DNA of 64,000 nucleotides from Pomacea canaliculata. Lineage: Eukaryota > Mollusca > Gastropoda > Architaenioglossa > Ampullariidae. Where the stretch lies: the NCBI RefSeq assembly GCF_003073045.1, contig NC_037602.1, positions 12,775,731 to 12,839,730 of the forward strand, given 5' to 3'. Positions 1 through 9,832 of this stretch are shown here, one piece after another. The position numbers and the translations under genes were made by a program. The notes under the pieces were generated by a model. The model made no database searches and was not told the origin of the DNA. It saw only the letters and a program-made list of their open reading frames with translations. Positions within the stretch are counted from its first letter, which is position 1, and the number at the start of each line of letters is the position of its first letter.

Positions 1-548
1 TTATAAATTATTTAATGATAATCATATATTGAAATTAGTTTCAATTAAATAATCATGCTGGAATTATTTGCACTGCTTGAAAAGAAAGGCTACAGTGTAA
101 AAGCCTTTCCAGGCTACCAATGTAAAGGTTAATAATAAAAGGCATACCATAAAATGTTTAAATATGTCAGCCTCTTTCCTGCTTTAAATATTTTCTTTTT
201 ACAGTCTGGTGTAGTACTGCAGCTTTTTAATAAAAAGAAGATTGTAATTTCTGCCTTTACATTAAAATAAAGCCAGACGAAACATATATTTCTCAAAGTA
301 AAATGAATTTTCTGTAAAGACACTTGATCAGTTGCGAGTACATTATTATGAATTTTTCCTGTTTTTAGGATCATTATTATAATAAAGAAAATATTTTAAT
401 CTGAAATATATCCAGAGACATGCTTTTCTTGTCTTCAAATGATAACCTGAAATATGAGAAAGAAATTTAAATCACAGAGTGATGAAATAAAGCACTAAAC
501 TGTTCTATGTTCAAACGCCTTCAAGAGGTAAGTCTTGCAATTACTCAC
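1..548. other. probable convertase intron, otherwise empty
   Basis: AT-rich sequence with no coding exon or repeat that I can recognise. By position it is the first coding intron of the minus-strand convertase whose first exon ends at 549. The donor is read on the minus strand just inside this stretch (CAG then GTGAGT). Confidence 0.5.
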
Positions 549-734
549 CTGACCAATGTTGCGGAGTCCTGCATCCCTGGCCACTCTGTTGGCCGCCTGC
601 AAACCACCTCTAACGTGGACAGCTACCTTATTGAGATAGACTTTTTCGGGTATTACGTTATGAAGAAGCAGGGTAACCAGGAAGAAACAAACATTCTTGT
701 TCCAGAAGAATAACAGAGACTGTGACAGGACCAT
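549..734 (-). CDS. proprotein convertase (furin/PCSK-like), first coding exon only
   Basis: The minus-strand reading from ATG at 734 gives 62 residues ending exactly at a strong splice donor (CAG|GTGAGT, exon end 549, phase 0). A hydrophobic stretch at about residues 5-28 fits a signal peptide. It is followed by KVAVHVRGG, AANRVARDAG and NIGQ, which match the start of the furin-family inhibitory prodomain (in furin: WAVRIPGG, ANSVARKHGF, NLGQI). Furin-type convertases are secretory-pathway subtilisin-like serine proteases that cleave precursors after basic residues; the prodomain is an intramolecular chaperone and inhibitor. The catalytic, P and C-terminal domains lie beyond the left edge, so which convertase this is cannot be decided. 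The open frame continues past 549 only as intron read-through. Confidence 0.75.
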
Positions 735-3700
735 AACAAAGCCGAAATGACACCTTGTTTAGTAAAGAGTTCGAATAGTTGCACCTTTTGCTTCTTAGTT
801 AATTTCGTAGCTAAACTGGACAGATATCACGATTACGTACAACCGTGTTTTTCAGATCCGGTTAACTCTGAAAAAGACACGTTGCTCGCGTCCACAGAAG
901 CGCTTCAGGAAACGAGAACTTCGCTAAATCACACCGACCAGTCATGCCCGTTATATGGACTGTGAAAACAAAAATTAGTTTCAGCAAGTATCCCGAATGA
1001 CGTCTAACAATATACGTGTTATTCACTGTACAGGCAGGACCGTCTCCAAGTAAATGTCACCCGTATTCTGTCAACTTGACATCAACCTGCCCACAGTTGT
1101 TTCTCCTAGCTAGCCTAGACTGCATAAACGGGATCCAAGCTTCCAGGCGCCCTCTACCAGTCGGCCCTGAAGGGGAACCTACTCCTCGGATAAATACGTG
1201 TTCCTGTCTGTTTAACTTCCCTTTACGATGTCACTTTATAATGGGACTTTCAAAATATTGTAAATTTGTTTGGCAAGATTTTCATGTTTACAATTTAATA
1301 GACTAAACTGTAATAAATATTTAATGTTATAAAATTCAATGTTAATAATATGTAAAATATTTTCCTTTGCCTTACTTTACAAATACAAATAAAACAGATG
1401 TCATCGAGCATGCATTCTTTATGAATATTAATTACTTCCGCTTCAATGCATGCATTTAAAAATTCAACGGCTATTGGAAGTGGCTAATTGTGGCTAACTA
1501 TGATTGTATGACCAAGTTTTTGACTTAGAGAAAGAAAGACAAATAAACTCAAATCTAGCGCACTTGTCGCCGCGGTGGCATAGATGCTCGGCCATGTACG
1601 TGGGTTGGTGCATGTACTCCATGCTGACGGTGAACAACTTTCACATTCTTTTCTCATCTGTTTTTTTTTTTTTTAAATTATTTTTTAAAGGGGGAATGGG
1701 TGGCTTCCCCCACTGCCACCAACCCGGTTCCAACGCCACTATATGTTTGGCAGATCTTCAGAAAACCACGCCCTCTATTGTTACAAGGTGCGTTTGTTGA
1801 TGAGTTAATTAATTTACCTTATCAGCAAAACTGGAAAAAAAAACATAATAATCTGGAAAAAATAAAAAGTGTGTAAATCCTTTTCATAACAATGTCGACG
1901 CACAAAAATGTTATTGTCATGCAAAGATCGAACTGTAAGTCATGATCGAAGAGTGTAATTCGATCGTTTGGCGTACACGAGAGATTTATGGCGCCCATTG
2001 GGAAAATAGACAACTCAAAAGAAACTTCAAGGGCTAGGTGAATAATTGTTTACCTTTTAATACTTTGAGATGAAAAAGTGATTACTGTGGAACTATGAAA
2101 TGTAAAATTAATAATTAAATATCTAAAACAAATATGCTTTATGATAAACTGTATAGCTCCTCAACATTTACACTAAAGCAGTAATTGTTTGTGTTTTTTT
2201 TTAATGAGCAAAACATTTTAAATAGCCTTTCTTGCATTGTCTAAGCATTCTTAATTTCACTGTAACAGATATAAGTATATATATAAATGTATATTGTGGA
2301 GACCGATATAGACGGGTAATCATATGGATCGATTCTTTCTGTGGCGTCTATGTGTTAACTTAAACATGACTTTAAATTAATATATATAGCTAGAACAGAA
2401 GAGCAACGATTTAATTGTTAGGTTCGCTTTACAAATCGAAATACGCAAGGCATATAGCAATTAAAGTACCTTAATTATGAAATAACAACAGCTGTGTTAA
2501 CAGTTGTTGTTTTTTTTTAATGACGATCAGGCAGGAACAGAGGGCAGGTAGCAGAATGATGGGGATCGATCGAGGCTGTCGAGCTTCCACACGGGGAAAT
2601 AAGCAAAATCTGTTACTGCTATTATTATTGGGGTTATTGCTGGTGAAATTATATATCCGGTAGGTAAGCTCGCGTGCCAACCAAAATGAGGTCACAAGCT
2701 GCCAGAATGGATTTGTTCCTGCATTTCATCACGAAGAAAGCGTTTCGAAACGTTGATCCACATTTCTTTTTTTTTTTTTTGGCGTGAACGTTAACGTTAT
2801 TTGGAAAAGGGAGCTAACACGTAATTTACAGTAAACATGTTTTTGATAGTTTAGTTTCCCTTCATGGAAGTATTTTTAAAAGCAAGACAGTTTTTAATGT
2901 CCTTTTGATATACCACAAAAAAAACTTTTGGCTGTAAAGTGTTGTTTACTTTTTACAACCAAACTTCAGTTAGGCTGCTAGCACCTTAATTAGCAAAAAC
3001 GATTTTATATAGTTGACATAGATGGAAAATAAAATCCTTCATGAGATAAGATCTTAGTTCTTTAATCGTGATAAAACGTGAAATCTATTTATATAGATTT
3101 TTTTAATTCTTTGTGAATATTTGCTTTTTTAAGAAAATCATAAAAGACTTTAATGTTATTCATAACATAATTCAATGATCATGCCTAGGCGCTCTCTACA
3201 ACTAAAAAACAGAAACGATTATCAAACTGACTTTTCGCAAGGCTGGGATGGGGCTGATCTCGGACACAAAGGGTTTGATGTTTGTGTGCTTTCTGCTGGA
3301 CTATTTCTTTTACTTAGAGATGAAGGTGTTACTAACTGGAAATAAGCTCCTATATTGTGCCGCTTTTTATTTTAGCATGTCTGCCTGCAAAATTATGTAT
3401 TGCCACTTATGTTTTTTTGTAAACATAACTTCATTCTCTTCACATTGAGCATTCAGGGTACTAATTCTGTTATTGCCAGTGTCATCTCACGATAGATATT
3501 TTGGATATCTGTGAAATAGTGTTAATTTCGTCTGCTGAGAAACGTAGAACATTGTTATATACAAAATATAATGAAAAGGGGAGATGAGCAAGTAGGTTGG
3601 CATGCCCGAGTTTAAAACGATCAGCGAAACGACTGGTTGCGAGGATTCCTAGTTTTTTTGTCACTAAAGATTTATAATTATTGTGATGCATCAACTTGTT

Positions 3701-3916
3701 TAAGTTTTTCAGATTTATATCAGGCTATTTTATTTCATTCGATTTAATAATAATTCGAAATGACCAGATCATGATCATATAGTGAAATTAAAACGATGGT
3801 TAATAAGTTAATACCACAACATAGTAACATAGCAACATAGAAAGTTAAATAAAACTTTGTTAGTGATTTACCAGTTTTAATATTTGAAAATCCCACAGCA
3901 CAAGCAAAGGTTTACC
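735..3916. other. intergenic, no gene seen
   Basis: The 5' flank of the convertase exon is followed by about 3 kb of AT-rich sequence with homopolymer runs. No conserved exon was recognised on either strand; open frames here are short and of low complexity. A stretch near 1568-1640 has a tRNA A-box-like string but no clear B box. Confidence 0.6.
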
Positions 3917-4410
3917 GTGTCTTTAATTTAAATTTAATAAATGCATATTCATGTACAAAATACTGACGGATAAACTGTCCCCTAGAATCTCTTCGCTATT
4001 GTCGTCCAATTTAATTCGAACTACTCCAAAATTCTCATTCCTAGAATAAACTTTTTTTAAATCTAGTCTAAAATACTCAGGGAGGGTGCTGTTGGATAGC
4101 CTCCCTCTCCATCTTAAGCAGTTGACCTCCCAGAACTGCTTTCAATGCCATTTACCAAAATAAATGCAAGAAAATTAGATGAGGCCTCTAGAGATACCTC
4201 CCAACCCCAGGAATCTTGTAAATATATTTTTCTTAACCACCACTTTTGTACACTTTCCACTCTTCTTTGATATCTTACGTTATGTTTACTACTAATTATT
4301 CTTATAGTTAATTAGTTTATTCTTTCCCCGTAAAGGGTGAGGGTTGAATGGGAAAAAGCATTTTCTTGCTTATTTTACCTCTCGTTAATAAAGAATTGTC
4401 GTTGCCATTT
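3917..4410 (+). mobile_element. CR1/L2-like LINE, 5'-truncated 3' end
   Basis: Alignable by eye with the 3' end of the element at 56665-57873. Shared strings include AAAATACTGACGG, GATGAGGCCTCTAGAGAT, CTTGTAAATATAT, GCTTATTTTACC and TAATAAAGAATTGTC, in the same order and at similar spacing. Only the C-terminal end of the ORF and the 3' UTR remain, the usual outcome of incomplete target-primed reverse transcription. The end is a short GTC/GCC-type repeat (TTGTCGTTGCCATTT), as in CR1/L2 elements, rather than a poly-A tail. The coding part no longer reads as an open frame, so this copy is older than the one at 57 kb. Confidence 0.75.
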
Positions 4411-4740
4411 AATCCATTAAAAGTAAGCTATTTCAGTCTGAGTTCTGTATTTGTTAAAGAGAGAAACTCATTTTTATTGGAGACAGATTCTGAAATTAAT
4501 AGGATATATGAAACATCATAAATGTAAAACTTAATTTTGATAGACTTTGTTATAACATTTTATAAGATATTTTATTGTCTTCAAAAAAGAAAAAACATGG
4601 AATAGTGCTTTTTTTAAGTATTTAAGGAGGTATTGATTCTATTATAAGCTTTATTCCTCTATTAAGCAACTAATTTTTTCTTGGATAAAAAAAATATATA
4701 GCTGTTACTGCTTTTTACTGATGTACAACATATCTTCACA

Positions 4741-4859
4741 GGAGCAAGAGGGATAGAAAGAGGTGCCACTTCAGCTGTGGATGGCCAGATGGATTTAGGA
4801 ATAGAAAAGTGGCCAACCAGCTAGTGTAAAGCAGCAGGCTTGGAACACACAAGAACGGT
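4741..4859 (+). other. BTBD1/2 5' UTR part of the first coding exon
   Basis: A pyrimidine-rich run and CTTCACAG precede GAGCAAGAGGG at 4741, a plausible acceptor, so the start codon at 4860 probably sits in the second transcribed exon. The upstream non-coding exon was not located. Confidence 0.4.
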
Positions 4860-7800
4860 ATGGATGGGGACAGACAGGAAAACACTCACCAACGTGTGGG
4901 CAAAGAAAACCCTGCTAAAAACAAAGCTGCCATGAACCCAAACAACATGGGCAACTCACATACTAGCACTAGTGCGAATGCAAGAGCCAACCAACATGAC
5001 CAGGCGGCAACTCGAGGGCAACAACAAAATCGACTGCTTCAGAACCAGCAACAGCAAAACCCCTCGCAACAGTTATCTTCTCAACAACAGCATGGAGAGA
5101 GAGGACAAGGAGAAAGAGGACATGCTTCGAGCACAGGCGTAGGAGTGGGTGTTGTAGGAGATAGAGTCTCTCCTAGCTCATCTCCAGGTTCCTCTAGTCC
5201 TGGAGAGGCCAACACACCAGAATGTCTGCCGCGTTCCTTTGCTTCTGCTCCACAGCTGACTCTCATACCAGGTGGAAACAATTATGATAGTGTTTCATCC
5301 ATTCGATCTCTACCAGGGTTACCTACCAATCTGACCCCATGCACTTCTGCTGCTGTCTTGACTCGGACTGACAGTATGTGCTGTGGGGGAAGCAGCTGTC
5401 AAGGTACTAGTGCCAATGCTGCAAAGTCAGCCAACTGCGGTGCTGTAGACAGCAGCAGCATAGAGGAACAGATGGAAGTGTCTGAGTCCCTGGAGCAGAT
5501 GATTTCTAAAGGAGGCGATGATGGGGGGTGCGTTGGAGGAATGGCTGCATCACCTCCACAGAATGCAATCAATACAGCGCCATTCAACTGGCAGAGTCAG
5601 AAGACATCAGTGAAGGAGCGCTTGGCTTTCCTTTACAACACCAATACAATGGCTGATGTGCACTTCTTGATTGGAAAAGAACCTCTAACCCAGCTTGTCC
5701 CTGCACACAAATTTGTGTTGTCTGTATCATCAGTAGTGTTTGATGCGCTTTTCAATGGGGGGATGGCAAGCACAGAGAGTGTAATTGAGATCCCAGATGT
5801 GGAGCCAGCTGCTTTTCTGGCCCTTCTCAAGTTCCTTTACACTGACGATGTTCAGATAGGACCAGAGACAGTGATGACTACATTGTATGCAGCAAAGAAG
5901 TATGATGTGCCAGCACTTGAGAGGGCTTGCGTGGAGTTTCTTAAGCGAAACCTCAGTAGTGACAATGCCTTTATGCTGCTGACACAGGCTCGCCTCTTTG
6001 ATGAACAGCAATTAGCAGCACTTTGCCTGGAAACTATTGACAAAAACACCACTGAGGCACTTGCTGCAGATGGCTTTACTGAAATTGACTGCAGCACTCT
6101 TTGTGCTGTTCTTGAACGTGACACTCTTGGTATTCGTGAATGCAAGCTTTTTGCTGCAGTTTGCCGCTGGGCAGAGGCAGAATGTCAGCGACGAGGGTTG
6201 CCCCCAACACCTGAGAACCAGAAGCTGGTTTTGAATGGTGCACTGCGACTCATTCGTTTTCCATTAATGACAGTAGAAGAGTTTGCTATGGGTCCTGCAC
6301 AGAGCAGGCTCCTGGAGGACCGGGAAGCACTGGATTTGTTCCTTTACTTTACAGTAAACCCCAAACCACCCATTAACTTTCTAGATGTTCCACGTTGCTG
6401 CATGACTGGCAAGGAACAAGTTGTCTCCCGCTTCTGCCAGATAGAAAGCCGTTGGGGCTACAGTGGCACCAGTGACCGCATCAGGTTATTAAGATATTGC
6501 TGTGGGGGAGGGGTGTGTTTGTGAAAGAATTTTTTAACTATTAAGGAAGGTTTTAAGAAATTATTATTATTATAGTGAACTTGTATATCGCCATATTTCG
6601 GTCCCATGGACAGTAATGGCTGACGGTGGCAACACCCAGAAGAATGGCTAAAGAACAAAATTTGACATGATTCCTATAGTTGGTCACAGCAGAAAGTAAA
6701 GTTCAGTCAATCAGGGCTTCTGCTAAGGCTAAATTCTTTGGGGTCCCAGGGACCCCTTCAGATTTTTAAGGGGTCCCTGTTCTTCGCCCTAATTTGAATG
6801 GGACCCCATTGACGAAAATTGAAGGGGTCCTCCGAACTTTTAATGCGTACTGTACGCAATTTTTTGCGTAAGCAGAAGCCCTGGTCAATGATGAATATAG
6901 GCACAAACTGCATATCCACCAAGTATATAAAGAAACCATTGTGGAGTACAAAAGCTGTCATGCCAGTTAGGCCCAGCCACGTTCTCATTTCAAGATGATA
7001 ATATGAAAGATAATAATCACCTATCTTTATATAGAGACTAATAGAGAAAGAAATTGAGAGTGACTGAGTATAAATATTTCATATATATATATAGATATTT
7101 TTTTTTTATCATTAATTTCTGGCAACAGGTTCATGGTCAATCGAAGAATTTTCGTTGTTGGGTTTGGATTATATGGTAGCATACATGGACCCACAGATTA
7201 TACTGTCAACATACAGGTAGGTGAAAGAAAGGAAATCTTATATTTTCTGAATGTACTTCTTGTTTAAACAAAAATAAAGAATCAGTTGTAAGCTTGAATG
7301 CCTAGAGACTTATCTGAATATTTATACAGGAGCATATATGTACATATGCACTTATATCACTGATTCTTGTGCATGCAAGATTACAGCATTCCATTTTCAA
7401 GAATCATTTTTTATGTTAGATGTTCATTGGTATTAGCCTTTAGTTTTGCCTACTTTCTGTTTATAAAGTCATTGTTTTTGATCTAAACACCCATATTATT
7501 ACATCACCAATGGGAAATTCAGTTTGTAGAAAAAAGATTATTGTTCTATACAGCAGTATGAACGTGAGTTTTAGAAATCTGACTTTAATAGTACCTAAGG
7601 GTTTTCGTTCTGCATGGTGTTTGCTGAATACTATTGATACATGCATTTAGTTGCATTTACCTGCTACAGTACTGGGCTGTTTTTTGAGTCTGGGCTTCAT
7701 TGTTGTCATCGTGCTATCTACTAATGTGTTTATGCACCCTCCATGACAGTCATATGTGCACCTAAGATGGACCATAATATGCCGTTGCAACCACCACCAC

Positions 7801-9832
7801 TACGATTACCACTGATACTACTACGATTACAAATCACAGCTGCAAGTCTAAAGACAGAAGGCTAGAAAGAGATATTTTGGTAGTGGTATTAAACTGAGGA
7901 GATTGCATCTATGCTGATTACATAGTTTACTAATAGCATGGAATAGTTTTTAATGGCATTCTAGATTTAAGCTCACATATTTTGCTTATGAGTATATGTA
8001 CTAAGTTAAATGATAAATTGTATTTATGGTTGACTGATGGATTGTTGTTTATTATAGCCATTGTTTATTGTTGACTGACTGTGTGTTAACAGATTCTCCA
8101 TATGGATTCGGGCAAAGTGATGGGCGGTAATGACACAAGCTTCCAGTGTGATGGATCAACCTCTACTTTTCGTGTAATGTTTAAAGAACCTGTGGAGATC
8201 CTTCCCAACACCAATTACATCGCTTGTGCAACCCTTAAAGTGAGATTTCATAATGTTTCCCTTCTATAAGGAGCCTACAATCTTAGTAAGACGTTCATAT
8301 TACAGTAAAACCTCCTAATTAAGACTAGCTAAAATCAGGGCATAACTGAGACTTCATTCCACAAATCATGACTACAGGCATCTATAAATTCAAGTTCATT
8401 TATTTAAATTTTGGGGAAAAAAAGTTCTTATAAACTAGATCACGCTTTTTTTTTCCTGTCATTTTTGCTATTGCTTGGTCAAGCCTGTTCTGCCATTATT
8501 GCACTTGATTGAAGATTTATAGGGGAGCTATATAAGTAAGAGCAGTTTATCATTATAATTGTATATACCACAGTAGGTAAAATGCTCTCTTATAATGCAA
8601 AAAAATTTTTTTAAATGAGATTTCTACTAAATCACAAAAAAAGCACAATTGGTCAAAAGAATCTTATCTTTATAAAGAAGCTACTTCTGCAAAAGATTGT
8701 TAATAAAATACAGTCAACTGATAAAGAGATGAGAAGGACCAGTCATTTCAACTCAAAACTATATCACCTCAACCAATATTGATCATCCACCTGAATCAAT
8801 TTAACCCTACCATGACCATATCATCCCATATTAGACCACATCACCCTAACACCAAAAGTCAAATCAACCCAGGCCCAGGCATAAATGCCTGAGCAGCAAC
8901 ATCTGTTTTATGTTAACTGAACATACATTATAGTTTAGTAAGATGTGGCTGAACATTCAAACAAACCATGACTCTGTTGGTAATATTTGATGTTAATAGC
9001 TACTTATGTCATCAGGGATCAAATCATCATTTGGGCCTGGGTTGATTTGACTCTCACTGTTGGGACAATGTATTTTTCTATGGGGCAGCATGGTCAATGC
9101 AGGATAAAACTCACTTGATCAGTATGGTTTGTGGGTAGAAATGACTGGAAGGAGAGGTTGCAGTATGGTAGGTCTTAATGAGGTTTTACTGTATCGCAGT
9201 TTTAACAATTATTTCTCCATACTTGGATATTTGCATTTTTGAACTGAATTCATTGTTAGTGTGTCTGTCATATAATTTGCACTCATTATCGGTCACCTCC
9301 CAATATATGAGGGTTTTTTTAATAGTTTTACTATGTAGTCTATAGCAGGCATTTTCAAACATATGACCCTTTGCAAGCACACTTGCAGCCCACACAAGGG
9401 ACATTTTACACTTGTGTGGAACTCATGACAACACAAATGCTACCCATGCGACCTTCAGGGGACCCTCAATTTGACATCCCTGGTCTAAAGTCTTGTAAAA
9501 TTTGTAAAGTTCATGGCTCATCACTTGGAAAATGAATAAGCCGGTGAGTCAAGAGCCACTAGTTTAAAAGTGAATAGGCTTACAAAAATGTTTCATTTAG
9601 TGCATAGCTTATTTAGCATGTCGTCAATAGTTGCAACATTTTCACATGATAACATTCAAATCCATTTATTTCAGGGTCCAGACTCATATTATGGCAGTAA
9701 AGGACTACGTAAGGTCACACATGAGTCTGTTACTAGTGGCAAAGTTACTTTTCAATTCACTTACGCTGCTGGCAACAACAATGGCACATCAGTTGAGGAT
9801 GGCAAATACCAGAAATAATATTCTACACCTGA
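4860..9832 (+). CDS. BTBD2: BTB/POZ domain-containing protein 1/2 (BTB-BACK-PHR)
   Basis: Substrate-adaptor type protein; vertebrate BTBD1/BTBD2 bind topoisomerase I and act with cullin-3 ligases (family knowledge). Exons: 4860-6484, 7129-7216, 8093-8239 and 9675-9832, all GT-AG with matching phases, giving about 672 residues. Residues 1-246 are a Gln/Ser/Asn-rich extension. The BTB domain begins near 247 ([19 protein letters not shown]) and includes [20 protein letters not shown] and [20 protein letters not shown] follows with [20 protein letters not shown]. The PHR domain starts near 523 ([14 protein letters not shown]) and continues with [30 protein letters not shown] and [10 protein letters not shown]. 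The family C-terminus is [10 protein letters not shown]. Here the frame reads GKYQK and stops at 9818, while the next frame reads IPEIIFYT and stops at 9832, so one base appears missing near 9804-9806. AATAAA signals lie at 9895 and 10209. BTBD1 and BTBD2 are a vertebrate duplicate pair, so the symbol means the family. Confidence 0.93.
6485..7128 (+). other. BTBD1/2 intron 1
   Basis: GT-AG intron in phase 2. It contains the 172-bp inverted-repeat element at 6712-6883 and an AT dinucleotide run just before the acceptor. Nothing else was recognised. Confidence 0.8.
6712..6883. mobile_element. MITE with CAGGGCTTCTGCTTA ends
   Basis: The left end reads CAGGGCTTCTGCTAAG; the right end is the inverse of CAGGGCTTCTGCTTACG. 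The terminal inverted repeat is about 15 bp with a single mismatch. The six bases GTCAAT occur directly on both sides (6706-6711 and 6884-6889), a target duplication. The interior has GGGGTCC/GGACCCC palindromes and no ORF. CAGGG ends suggest the hAT superfamily, but hAT usually makes 8-bp duplications, so the assignment is tentative. Confidence 0.8.
7217..8092 (+). other. BTBD1/2 intron 2
   Basis: Phase 0 GT-AG intron of plain AT-rich sequence. I see no repeat or exon in it. Confidence 0.7.
8303..9191. mobile_element. pogo/Tigger-like foldback DNA element
   Basis: The ends are inverted copies of CAGTAAAACCTC(C) followed by ATTAAGAC, flanked on both sides by TA (8301-8302 and 9192-9193), as expected for Tc1/mariner/pogo insertions. 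Inside, a perfect 21-bp inverted repeat (8857-8877 against 9032-9052) and weaker flanking matches (for example CCAGTCATTTC near 8740 and its complement near 9145) show that much of the element is a palindrome. There is no transposase ORF, so it is non-autonomous. The left arm is longer than the right by roughly 400 bp, suggesting an insertion or unequal decay. Confidence 0.75.
9346..9482. mobile_element. hAT-type MITE
   Basis: The left end CAGGCATTTTCAAACATATG and the inverted right end (CAGGGATGTCAAATTGAGGG) are similar. The flanks are an 8-bp duplication with one mismatch (GTCTATAG at 9338-9345, GTCTAAAG at 9483-9490). The 8-bp site and CAG...CTG ends fit hAT elements. At 137 bp it has no coding capacity. 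Confidence 0.65.

Noticed and set aside
1558-1640. tRNA-like A box (TGGCATAGATG)
   Set aside because: No B box at the proper distance, no cloverleaf, no target duplication.
5081-6234. Several open frames antisense or out of frame to BTBD1/2 exon 1
   Set aside because: They are shadows of a strongly conserved coding exon and have no independent similarity.
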